Origin: Candidatus Melainabacteria bacterium | GTDB lineage: Bacteria > Cyanobacteriota > Vampirovibrionia > Obscuribacterales > Obscuribacteraceae | NCBI GenBank assembly: GCA_020854255.1 | Contig: JADZFV010000001.1 | Coordinates: 1-37,270 of the forward strand | DNA: 37,270 bases | Direction of reading: 5' to 3' | In this document: positions 30,528 to 37,270 of the stretch, in pieces | Layout: each line of letters starts with the position of its first letter | How positions within the stretch are numbered: position 1 is the first letter of the stretch | Position numbers and translations under genes: made by a program | The notes under the pieces: generated by a model | Database searches by the model: none | Told to the model about the DNA's origin: nothing | Seen by the model: the letters and a program-made list of their open reading frames with translations, nothing else

Positions 30528-33320
30528 TTATTTCTTCACTGGTGCCTTAACTGGAACCTTTGCTGGCGTCACTGTTTTTGATGGCACCTTCGCCGACGTC
30601 GTCGTCGATTTTCCCGGTCCGCCGGCTACTGATTTGCTGGCTTGTACAGTGGTAGCCTGCGCCTTCGGCTGATCTTCTTCCAGTCCTTGTCGAGGCGCCA
30701 GTGGCGGGACGCCCAGAATCAGGTCATCGCCTACCCATTTGCTCTTCAGCAAAGGTGTTTGCAATTCTCCTCTGTCTCTGAGCACTTCTTCCTGCACTTT
30801 TTCTTGCATGTGCTTGAAGGCGTCACCGAGTTTATTCATGCCTCCGTTTTGTCTCAAGCCTTCCAGCAAATAGTGCGTAAACACTCCATTTTGATAACGC
30901 TTGGACTCCCATGAAGTTTGCGTCGGTTCGCTCGAGCAAATGACTAATTGACCGCTCCCTTGCGCCAGTTCATCAGCGCTGAAATTAGCTATGCGGAACA
31001 AACCTTTACCGGCTGTATTGGCGGCGCCCGAGTGGCAGGCATCCATCATCAATACGATGCGGTCGGAGTGAACTCGCTCTTTGATCATCTTGACCAGGTC
31101 TTGCATGGGCACGCCGGTCGCATATAGTCTGTTCTTGTCAGTGTTGTGAGCGACCAGGTAGTTGACGCCGTTTAAGTCGACTTTGGATGGACTGCCGTGA
31201 CTTGATATGTAGATTAAGACCAGATCGTCCGGGTTGGCAACGCGCGGCAACCATCTGTCTCCGACCGTGTCGAGAATGTTTTCTCTGGTCGCTTGTTCGT
31301 CTGTTAAAAGGCGAACATGGTCGGGTGCAAATTTAGCTTCTTTCAGAAGGTAGTCTCTGAAGTCCTGTGCGTCTTTTGCCGCGTACTTCAGGTTGATTGA
31401 AGAATCGGCAAATTTGCTTACGCCGATGAGCAGGGCCCATTTGTCTTTGATGGGACGATTGACGCGGGTCTTGTCAATGCTGTCACCAGCAATGGTGCGG
31501 GCGCTGGCTTTGACGCTTTCAAGGCTGCCGGCTATGTCTTTGGCACCTTCGACATGCAATTTGATTCTTGTCAAAGAGTCAGTGCCCAGAGGCAATGCAG
31601 CGATTATTTCGTGGTCTTTGCCGAGGGTTTTCTCTCGAATGGCTAGTGCTTGTTTTTTGAACAGCTCAGCTGAGTCGTTTTGACCTTGCTTTTGGAATGC
31701 AGTGGCAAGACCATCGAGAATTTTTGCTACATAGGGATGATCTTCACCGAGTGCCTTGCTGTCGATGGCCAGGGCCTTTTGCAGTAAAGCAGCGGCCTCC
31801 TGGGGTTTTCCGATTTGCAAATAGGCACAAGCCAGGTTGGTCTCAACTTCGGCAACTTCAGGCGAAGGAGGGGGCGACTGGCCTTTTTCCAGTCCCATTT
31901 GTTGGTTGAGAAGCATGATCGCCAGCGCCCGTTTGAGAGGGCCTTCTGCGGATTCTCCATTTTCTTGCAGGTAGAAGTTCTTGCCTAGATTGTTCAAAAC
32001 TTCAGCCAGAGCCTTGTTCGAGCTATTGGCGGCGTTGTCCAGGATGGCGAGCGCCTTCTGGAAGAATTGTTCTGCCTGAGGATAGAGAGTCTGCTGTTGC
32101 TTGAGCATGCCCAGGCAATTTTCAACTTCAGCTACTTCAGGCGACTTTGGTCCAGCCACCTTTTCACGCAAGGCGAGAGAGCGGCTGAAGAGAGGTTCTG
32201 CTTTTTCGTACCAGCTCAAGTCCAAGTATGTTTTGCCCAGGATGGTCATGCTGCTTGACAGCCTGGGATCTGCTTCGCCGAATGCTTCCGCTTCGATGAC
32301 GGCTTGACCGAGCATTTCTTCCGCTTCGATGAAATCACCACTATCGAAGGCGCGCTCGCCGACATTTATATATGTGTCCCAGGGCGTGTCTGTCGGAAGT
32401 GAAGCAACCTTTTTCAATTTAGGATCGGTCGAACGTCTCAATGTCAAATCGACAGCGTCAAAAATTGATTTGCAGCGGTCTTCAATGGATTTCCTTTGTT
32501 TTTCTGCAACGACCAGATTGCCCTTTGAATCAAGCGAGTATCCGCCGCCGAGTTGGGACAGGAGCGAAGGATTTCTCTTTACCTGTTCGGATACAGCATT
32601 GGTCAAGTCGGCCTGAATTGTTTCCGGCGTCACCTGGTGCTCCGGCGCTCCGGATTTGAGACCTAGCACTCTCCATACTGCCAACTGGGCGATTTGCTCT
32701 TTGGGTTCTTTTCCCATCTTCGGAAGGTGTGCATATCCACCGGATTTATCTATTTCTTTGGAAGCGGCCATAATGCCTGACAGTTGTCTCCAAATGGCCG
32801 GATCGTCATAGTTGCCGGCAGCAAATTCCACTCCGTCTGCAGGCGGAGGCGGAACGGTTTTGACGGACGCGCATATCGTCGGGATCTGCATGATTGCAGT
32901 CTGTCCGACTGCGACTGTCATGAACACATCGGCTATGACCATCATGTTTTGAACGCCGCTCACATTCGGCTTCAAAATTTCATTGGCAGGAATGACGATT
33001 TTCAAAGGTGTGTTGGTTTTGTTGGTCAATTGCAAACGAACCGACGATGTCGTCACGCCGTCGCCTTTGACTTTCATGGATACTTTGCCTGACTTGAGAG
33101 CCTGGCGAAGCGTAGAAACTTGATTTGATATTGATGTCGTTGTCGTCACTACAGGTGGTGTAGTTATCGGCACGCCCAATTGAGCGATCGCTTGCGGTTG
33201 CGCATCCAGTCCCACGGGCGGGGGGCTGGCCAATGTGGCGATCGGAAAAGACATTGAGAGTGCCAGAGTCGCCATAGATGTAGCTGCCGCTGCGGGCCTT
33301 TTCATTCTTTTATTGATCAT
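30528..33320 (-). CDS. Secreted caspase-like protease (orthocaspase type) with TPRs
   Basis: A 930-residue exported protein. A signal peptide (about 1-31, cleaved near TLAS) leads to an N-terminal domain of about 200 residues I do not recognise. A helical region with about five TPR units of the kinesin-light-chain pattern follows (about 320-580, e.g. NNLGKNFYLQ and AALLQKALAIDSKALGEDHP). The peptidase C14 domain is at about 630-860. The catalytic dyad is intact: His708 in YISSHGS and Cys762 in MMDACHSG, with Asp760 before it. Orthocaspases of this type cleave after Arg/Lys. The C-terminus is a Lys/Pro/Thr-rich tail with VKAPVKK. I chose ATG 33320, preceded by AGGTGG at eight bases; a GTG at 33332 is less likely. 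Confidence 0.9.
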   Translation of the reverse strand: MINKRMKRPAAAATSMATLALSMSFPIATLASPPPVGLDAQPQAIAQLGVPITTPPVVTTTTSISNQVSTLRQALKSGKVSMKVKGDGVTTSSVRLQLTNKTNTPLKIVIPANEILKPNVSGVQNMMVIADVFMTVAVGQTAIMQIPTICASVKTVPPPPADGVEFAAGNYDDPAIWRQLSGIMAASKEIDKSGGYAHLPKMGKEPKEQIAQLAVWRVLGLKSGAPEHQVTPETIQADLTNAVSEQVKRNPSLLSQLGGGYSLDSKGNLVVAEKQRKSIEDRCKSIFDAVDLTLRRSTDPKLKKVASLPTDTPWDTYINVGERAFDSGDFIEAEEMLGQAVIEAEAFGEADPRLSSSMTILGKTYLDLSWYEKAEPLFSRSLALREKVAGPKSPEVAEVENCLGMLKQQQTLYPQAEQFFQKALAILDNAANSSNKALAEVLNNLGKNFYLQENGESAEGPLKRALAIMLLNQQMGLEKGQSPPPSPEVAEVETNLACAYLQIGKPQEAAALLQKALAIDSKALGEDHPYVAKILDGLATAFQKQGQNDSAELFKKQALAIREKTLGKDHEIIAALPLGTDSLTRIKLHVEGAKDIAGSLESVKASARTIAGDSIDKTRVNRPIKDKWALLIGVSKFADSSINLKYAAKDAQDFRDYLLKEAKFAPDHVRLLTDEQATRENILDTVGDRWLPRVANPDDLVLIYISSHGSPSKVDLNGVNYLVAHNTDKNRLYATGVPMQDLVKMIKERVHSDRIVLMMDACHSGAANTAGKGLFRIANFSADELAQGSGQLVICSSEPTQTSWESKRYQNGVFTHYLLEGLRQNGGMNKLGDAFKHMQEKVQEEVLRDRGELQTPLLKSKWVGDDLILGVPPLAPRQGLEEDQPKAQATTVQASKSVAGGPGKSTTTSAKVPSKTVTPAKVPVKAPVKK

Positions 33321-33374
33321 CTTAAAATCCACCTGGATCTACCCTGTTCTCAAATCAATCCTGATCCTAAAAAT

Positions 33375-33393
33375 CAACCAAACTAGGTGGTTG
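33375..33393. promoter_or_regulatory. Inverted repeat overlapping the caspase -10 box
   Basis: CAACCA-N7-TGGTTG, placed over the proposed -10 box of the caspase promoter. A protein bound here would block the promoter, so it is a possible repressor site. Confidence 0.3.
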
Positions 33394-33409
33394 GCTGACT
33401 GGTTGTCAA
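33380..33409 (-). promoter_or_regulatory. Candidate sigma70-type promoter of the caspase gene
   Basis: On the minus strand: TTGACA (33409-33404), 18-base spacer, TAGTTT (33385-33380). The -35 is perfect; the -10 keeps T, A and the final T. Transcription would start about 53 bases before the ATG at 33320. Confidence 0.4.
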
Positions 33410-33748
33410 TCCACCTGAATGTCCCTTTCAGGACGCCGAATTGGCGGTTGCTGCTTTACCAGCCGTGTTAGTGGCCAGTGGCAGGGACCGACATCGTTGG
33501 GCATTTGCCAGAAATGCCTGCTGCTGGTCGCCTGCTCCTCTACAGTCGACCTCAGATGCTCTTGGTGAGTAGTAAAGCATCTACAGCGTCAGCCGTATAA
33601 TTAGGGGTTATCTCATAGATTAAGCTTTTTTGCTAACAAAAGCACTTGAAAAGCTTTGTTATCTGTTACTCGAAAGCTGCCCGTAAAAAATGACTTTTGG
33701 GGTGTGTAAAATCTCCTGTTATTTTGCATGTCAAGCGGGGTCTGGCGT

Positions 33749-33777
33749 TTGACTGTTTTACTACGGTCCACAATAAT
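33749..33777 (+). promoter_or_regulatory. Sigma70-type promoter of the exported protein gene
   Basis: TTGACT (33749-33754), 17-base spacer, AATAAT (33772-33777): five of six matches in each box with ideal spacing. It gives a leader of about 50 bases before the GTG start at 33833. This is the best promoter in the window. Confidence 0.65.
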
Positions 33778-33832
33778 TGGATAGATTTTTGGAATCCTTC
33801 TTGATAGCTGTTGCAAAGTCTGGAGTAAACCA

Positions 33833-34585
33833 GTGAGATTTCTAGCACTGTTCTTAAGCGTAGTATTCGCTTTTCAAATGACCATTTTCCCGCATGCCGC
33901 GTACGCCGATGTGAGCTATGACGCAGCCTCGGGTCCCAAAGGAGAAGCGCCCGTCAATAAAGTCGGTTCCTTGCTTCTGGCAGGCGGACTTGCTGTTATG
34001 GCCGGCACCGCAATCGCGATCGTAGCCGCTTCGAGCAGCGGTAACGTAACTCAATTGAGTGGGAACACATTCAAGACATCGATGTCCGGTAACACGGTTC
34101 GAGGTCAAGCTTATTTTGACAATGGACCGAAGCTTCAAAGCATTGATGCCCAGGGCAACTCGGACTACGTTGAACTGACCGACGGCAGCCGTGTAAACGG
34201 ACCAGTCTCGAATGTCACCAACGATGGTCTCAGATGCGGCGGAAAAGAGATATCGATGGGCTCAGTTGCATCGATTCACTCGGCTCGCGTGTACACCTTC
34301 ACTTGCACCACCGGCGCAAATCCGAAGATTAGCTTCACGCCCACTTGCGGGAAGCCTGTAGCCGTGAAGCCCCCCAAAACTTCGTCGTCCTCCGGCGAAC
34401 ACAGCACTGCAACAAGAGTGATTGTGACCGGACTGGTTCTGGCCGGCATTGCTTGCGCAATCGCAATTCCAATTGCGCTTACCGCTGGACGCCATAAGAA
34501 CAACAACGGGCAAGAACAGTTGGCAAATGCAATCTTTGTCCAGCAGTTGTCCCGGAGACCAAGTAAGTCGAGCAGCGGACCATAA
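33833..34585 (+). CDS. Exported or membrane protein of unknown function
   Basis: A 250-residue protein I cannot place in a family. It begins with a signal peptide (cleavage near AAYA, residue 25). A hydrophobic segment (46-67, SLLLAGGLAVMAGTAIAIVA) and a second (195-217, RVIVTGLVLAGIACAIAIPI) flank a central region of about 125 residues. That region has a short beta-like pattern (VELTDGSRVNGPVSN, then GGKEISMGSVASIHS) and three Cys (C135, C158, C172). A Ser/Lys/Pro linker precedes the second helix, and the tail is basic and polar. A GTG start with GGAG seven bases upstream, a strong promoter and a strong terminator make it a well-expressed single-gene unit. It may be a structural envelope component. 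Confidence 0.8.
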   Translation: MRFLALFLSVVFAFQMTIFPHAAYADVSYDAASGPKGEAPVNKVGSLLLAGGLAVMAGTAIAIVAASSSGNVTQLSGNTFKTSMSGNTVRGQAYFDNGPKLQSIDAQGNSDYVELTDGSRVNGPVSNVTNDGLRCGGKEISMGSVASIHSARVYTFTCTTGANPKISFTPTCGKPVAVKPPKTSSSSGEHSTATRVIVTGLVLAGIACAIAIPIALTAGRHKNNNGQEQLANAIFVQQLSRRPSKSSSGP

Positions 34586-34605
34586 TTCCTGCACTGGAAA
34601 AACTT

Positions 34606-34636
34606 AAGACCGGCAGCAATGCCGGTCTTTTGCGTT
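34606..34636 (+). terminator. Hairpin terminator after the exported protein gene
   Basis: Arms AAGACCGGCA (34606-34615) and TGCCGGTCTT (34620-34629), perfect 10-bp stem with GCAA tetraloop, followed by TTGCGTT. GCAA is a stable GNRA loop. Confidence 0.75.
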
Positions 34637-34755
34637 TGAGCAAAGCGACCGTTGACGATATGGCGCCAATGGCAGTGGCTGCCTGCACTACAGCAGCAGT
34701 GTACCGGCGAGGGTAATGGCTGAGGCTCAGGTTAAATATGGCAAGGCACGGTGGG

Positions 34756-35853
34756 TTAAGCGCTGTGCCGTTCTAAACCTTTTGACTGCCGTGTATCTAA
34801 AGGGCTGCGAACTGGCGCGGATTTCTCAAACAAGTAATGAGAGACTTTCCACTCAGTACCTTTTCTGTATCCCCAAAGTTCCGCGCAAGCGAGAAAGAAT
34901 AGTTTCCAATACGCCCACCATTGGACAGCATCACGCTCTCCATAGGTTTCCTTCATGATTTTCATGATTTGACGCCTTTTGGATTTCATGGTTTTCAGCC
35001 AGGCTTCGGCTGTTTTTCTATAGTGAGTGCCTGATACAGACCATTGGTCAAGAATGCGTACGTCTTCTTGAAAATGTATAAACAGGTCTTCTGACGGCAT
35101 GGTCCCGCCCTCGAAAAAGGTCCGTGTTAACCAGTCCGTGCCGTCTTTGTCTTCATAGTGATAGGCGAATTGACGGTGGGTAAAAATGTGTATGAACAAT
35201 TTGCCGTCAGGACGCAGCCACCGGCTCACTTTTGCCAGCACGGCGCGATAGTTTTTCAAATGCTCGAACATCTCTATCGAGAGTATTCTGTCAAATTCCA
35301 TTTCTGTGTTGAAGTCGGCGATATTGGCAGTCATCACAGTTACATTGTTCAACCCTCGTAATTTTAGTTGTTTGTCGATAAATTCCTTTTGCGTGGACGA
35401 GTTCGATACTGCGACAATGCTTGAAGACTTATATTTCTCGGCAAGAAACAGCGACAGAGAGCCCCACCCGCAGCCAAGATCCATAATTGTCTGCCCGTCT
35501 TTCAAGTCGGCCCGGCGGCAGTAAGTCTCCAGCATGTTTAGTTCTGCTTCGGCAAGATTTTTGGTATTGTCCAGCCAAAGCGCCGAACTGTATTTCAAGC
35601 GTGGCCCAAGCACAGCCTCGAAAAAGCTCGCAGGTACCTCATAATGCTGGCGATTGGCGGCGTCAGTGTGAATGGCAATCGGACTTGACTTTAATTCATT
35701 TACGAAATCTATCATGGACTGCCGCTGCAGTTCTGGCGTCGGCTTCTTCTCGGCTTTCAGTTTCTGCGCCAGCATTTTGCGAATGCCAGCGCGGATAATC
35801 CATTCAGGCACCAGATCTGTGGACAGGGCTTTGTATATAAAATCAGTAGACAT
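34756..35853 (-). CDS. SAM-dependent methyltransferase, CFA-synthase family, coclaurine-N-methyltransferase-like
   Basis: A 365-residue methyltransferase. The SAM motif is IMDLGCGWGS (123-132), preceded by HYEVPASFF (70-78) and LKYSSALW (86-93). The sequence follows plant coclaurine N-methyltransferase more closely than bacterial Cfa in several blocks: SNSSTQKEFIDKQ, SIEMFEHLKNY, FTHRQFAYHYED and FFEGGTMPS. The residues corresponding to the plant enzyme's catalytic Glu/Glu/His are E194, E197 and H198. The substrate may be an amine or a lipid. I start at ATG 35853, preceded by GGAG at nine bases; an ATG at 35868 lacks one. It is the third gene of the operon, 24 bases after DUF1295. Confidence 0.85.
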   Translation of the reverse strand: MSTDFIYKALSTDLVPEWIIRAGIRKMLAQKLKAEKKPTPELQRQSMIDFVNELKSSPIAIHTDAANRQHYEVPASFFEAVLGPRLKYSSALWLDNTKNLAEAELNMLETYCRRADLKDGQTIMDLGCGWGSLSLFLAEKYKSSSIVAVSNSSTQKEFIDKQLKLRGLNNVTVMTANIADFNTEMEFDRILSIEMFEHLKNYRAVLAKVSRWLRPDGKLFIHIFTHRQFAYHYEDKDGTDWLTRTFFEGGTMPSEDLFIHFQEDVRILDQWSVSGTHYRKTAEAWLKTMKSKRRQIMKIMKETYGERDAVQWWAYWKLFFLACAELWGYRKGTEWKVSHYLFEKSAPVRSPLDTRQSKGLERHSA

Positions 35854-35877
35854 GCGCTGTTTCTCCATTCATGTTTA

Positions 35878-36675
35878 CTAACTCGATTTTTTGATCCAGG
35901 GAAAAAAGGCGCTTGTTGTTTGTTGATAGCGCCTGTATTCTTCACCGCGCGACTTCAGCGATTGCTCTTCTGAAATTTTGATACCCGTCATCTGCGTCAA
36001 GAGATACAGCATGATCACAGGACAGTAGAAGGTGAAGATGCCGAAAGGAGAAGACGCGGCTAATACATAAATACCGACCCAGACGACAAACTCAAAAAAG
36101 TAATTCGGATGCCGGCTGTAATTCCACAGACCGTACGAACAGACTTTGCCTTTATTATCCGGATTGTTTTTGAATTTGCGTAACTCATCGTCGGCAATTG
36201 CTTCGCCGAAGGTGCCAATCAGACAAATTGCTGCGCCAACAATTTCTGCTGAGCCGATGCCCTCGTTCGTGTTTGCTGCGACGAGCAGGAAGGGCGGGGA
36301 AAGAATGGTTATTAGCGCGCCCTGGAAGAGAAAGACGAGATACATCGTCAGGTCAGCCCGCTCTCCCCACTGCTCACGCAGTGATGCATATCGTTTATCC
36401 TCGTGCGGGTACTCTTTGAGAAAACGAACAAGAAGGTGGATGGTCATGCGCAGACTCCATGGCAATACTGTAAGGAGCAAAACCAGTTTTCTTTCCAGCA
36501 AGCCAGGACATACTGCTGCAAAAACTAGCGCAATCACACCGAAGCTGGCAGCCCAGAAAACGTCCACGATGCCCGCGTTCCTAATAATTTTGCTGAAAAG
36601 GTAAAGCAGAGTCAATGCAGCCGACACTGCCGCCAGCAGTATTGTTTCGGTGAAAGCGAGCTCTTGAAGTGTCAT
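35878..36675 (-). CDS. DUF1295 membrane protein (steroid 5-alpha-reductase-like)
   Basis: A 265-residue membrane protein with about seven hydrophobic helices. The C-terminal signature is GLWNYSRHPNYFFEFVVWVG (183-202, SRHPNYF at 187-193) and SRGEEYRRYQQTTSAFFPW. This is the hallmark of DUF1295, related to steroid 5-alpha-reductases and isoprenylcysteine methyltransferases. Such proteins probably reduce or modify double bonds of lipids using NAD(P)H. DUF1295 genes often sit with cfa genes in bacterial lipid-modification clusters, as here between two methyltransferases (gaps 49 and 24 bases). The ATG at 36675 is the natural start. Confidence 0.88.
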   Translation of the reverse strand: MTLQELAFTETILLAAVSAALTLLYLFSKIIRNAGIVDVFWAASFGVIALVFAAVCPGLLERKLVLLLTVLPWSLRMTIHLLVRFLKEYPHEDKRYASLREQWGERADLTMYLVFLFQGALITILSPPFLLVAANTNEGIGSAEIVGAAICLIGTFGEAIADDELRKFKNNPDNKGKVCSYGLWNYSRHPNYFFEFVVWVGIYVLAASSPFGIFTFYCPVIMLYLLTQMTGIKISEEQSLKSRGEEYRRYQQTTSAFFPWIKKSS

Positions 36676-36724
36676 GACAATTTCCGTGTTCGAGTTCTCG
36701 AGATTAAGGGTTGTTTATGCCGTA

Positions 36725-37270
36725 CTATTGCGCAGTGTTCAGATTGTTTGGCCTGGTGAAAATGGCTTGCACCGCGCTAATGTTCCTCATTGCAAAGGCA
36801 GCGCTGCAGTACTTGAAGTAATAGTTCCACTTCCTGATGAAACGGTCGTCAAAACCAAGCGCTTTCACCTCGCTCAACCGGCTGTTGAAAGTGTCATGCC
36901 AGATATCGAGGGTTTTGGCATAGCTCAAACCAATGTCTTCTATCTCGAAAAAATTGAGTGAGCCGGTCCGACTCAGTGCTTCATTAACGCGGCCGATGGA
37001 TGGAAGCAGCGAACCGGGAAAAATGTATTTTTGAATGAAGTCAACATTGTCGCGCAAGATCTTGTAGCGGCTGTCTGGGCAAGTGATCATTTGCAATCCA
37101 ACCAGCCCATGGGGTTTTAACAACCGATTGATGGCTGAGAAGAAAGTCTCCATATATCGGTCGCCAACGGCTTCGATCATTTCGATGGAGACTATTTTGT
37201 CGAAAATGCCTTCCACGTATCTGTAATCGCACATGCGAATGTCGATTTGAGAAGACAACCCTAGTTTCTC
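36725..37270 (-). CDS. Cyclopropane-fatty-acyl-phospholipid synthase family protein (5' end cut by window edge)
   Basis: C-terminal 181 residues of a Cfa-type SAM-dependent methyltransferase; the frame is open to the right edge. It matches the E. coli Cfa C-terminal half in FDKIVSIEMIEAVGDRYMET, RLLKPHGLVGLQMIT, FIQKYIFPGSLLPSI, LDIWHDTFN and YYFKYCSAAFAMRNISAVQ. Such enzymes add a methylene or methyl group to double bonds of membrane phospholipid acyl chains. The SAM-binding motif lies outside the window. It is the first visible gene of the operon with DUF1295 and the CNMT-like gene. More genes probably lie upstream. Confidence 0.87.
   Translation of the reverse strand, partial: EKLGLSSQIDIRMCDYRYVEGIFDKIVSIEMIEAVGDRYMETFFSAINRLLKPHGLVGLQMITCPDSRYKILRDNVDFIQKYIFPGSLLPSIGRVNEALSRTGSLNFFEIEDIGLSYAKTLDIWHDTFNSRLSEVKALGFDDRFIRKWNYYFKYCSAAFAMRNISAVQAIFTRPNNLNTAQ

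Larger units (their letters stand above)
33321..33832. other. Divergent intergenic region with two promoters
   Basis: About 510 bases between the caspase and the exported protein genes. It holds a candidate promoter for each (listed separately). An inverted repeat AACAAAAGC/GCTTTGTT near 33634-33660 may be a hairpin. No further gene. Confidence 0.55.

Noticed and set aside
1-37270. CRISPR arrays, tRNA or rRNA genes, insertion sequences
   Set aside because: No regularly spaced direct repeats, no tRNA T-loop pattern in a plausible cloverleaf, and no transposase-like protein were found on reading both strands.

Overview
The window is about 37 kb of gene-dense bacterial chromosome with 27 protein genes on both strands (two of them cut by the window edges), no rRNA, tRNA, CRISPR array or transposase that I could see. 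Base composition is moderate. The organism has an outer membrane (TolC/MacA/MacB export set), uses the DXS route to isoprenoids, and carries a secreted caspase-like protease with TPRs, a rhomboid-TPR fusion, and an ethylene-receptor-like hybrid kinase of a type common in cyanobacteria. My best guess is a non-photosynthetic cyanobacterial relative (Melainabacteria/Vampirovibrionia, perhaps Obscuribacterales). This is an inference from gene content only, with low to moderate confidence.

Layout. 1-7.3 kb: a CHASE2 histidine kinase (3' end missing) diverges from two tandem exported VIT-VWA proteins. A GGGGTAAACCCC-type element lies upstream of all three. 7.4-11.3 kb: a secreted HMA-like metal-binding protein, dxs, and the ebfC-recR repair pair. 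11.5-13.4 kb: a small membrane protein, an LPLAT-family acyltransferase and a paralogue that has lost the catalytic residues, with overlapping reading frames. 13.6-16.0 kb: three related leucine-rich-variant (LRV) repeat proteins, two on the minus strand and one on the plus. 16.0-21.4 kb: a minus-strand tolC-macA-macB(permease)-macB(ATPase) export operon. 21.8-23.5 kb: a PlsC acyltransferase and a GNAT acetyltransferase. 23.5-28.2 kb: the hybrid kinase with an ethylene-binding-like sensor, and the rhomboid-TPR protein. 28.9-34.6 kb: a GT-C glycosyltransferase, the secreted caspase-TPR protein and an exported protein of unknown function. 34.8-37.3 kb: a lipid-modification operon with a cyclopropane-synthase-type methyltransferase (5' end missing), a DUF1295 membrane reductase and a coclaurine-N-methyltransferase-like enzyme.

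Themes. Much of the window concerns the envelope and extracytoplasm: acyl transfer to lipids (three LPLAT proteins), fatty-acid modification, efflux, secreted VWA adhesion or scaffold proteins, intramembrane and secreted proteases, and membrane sensors. The least explained parts are the kinase/VIT-VWA element set, the live/dead acyltransferase pair and the LRV trio. Intergenic REP-like palindromes fill three gaps. I found one strong sigma70-type promoter and several clear hairpin terminators.
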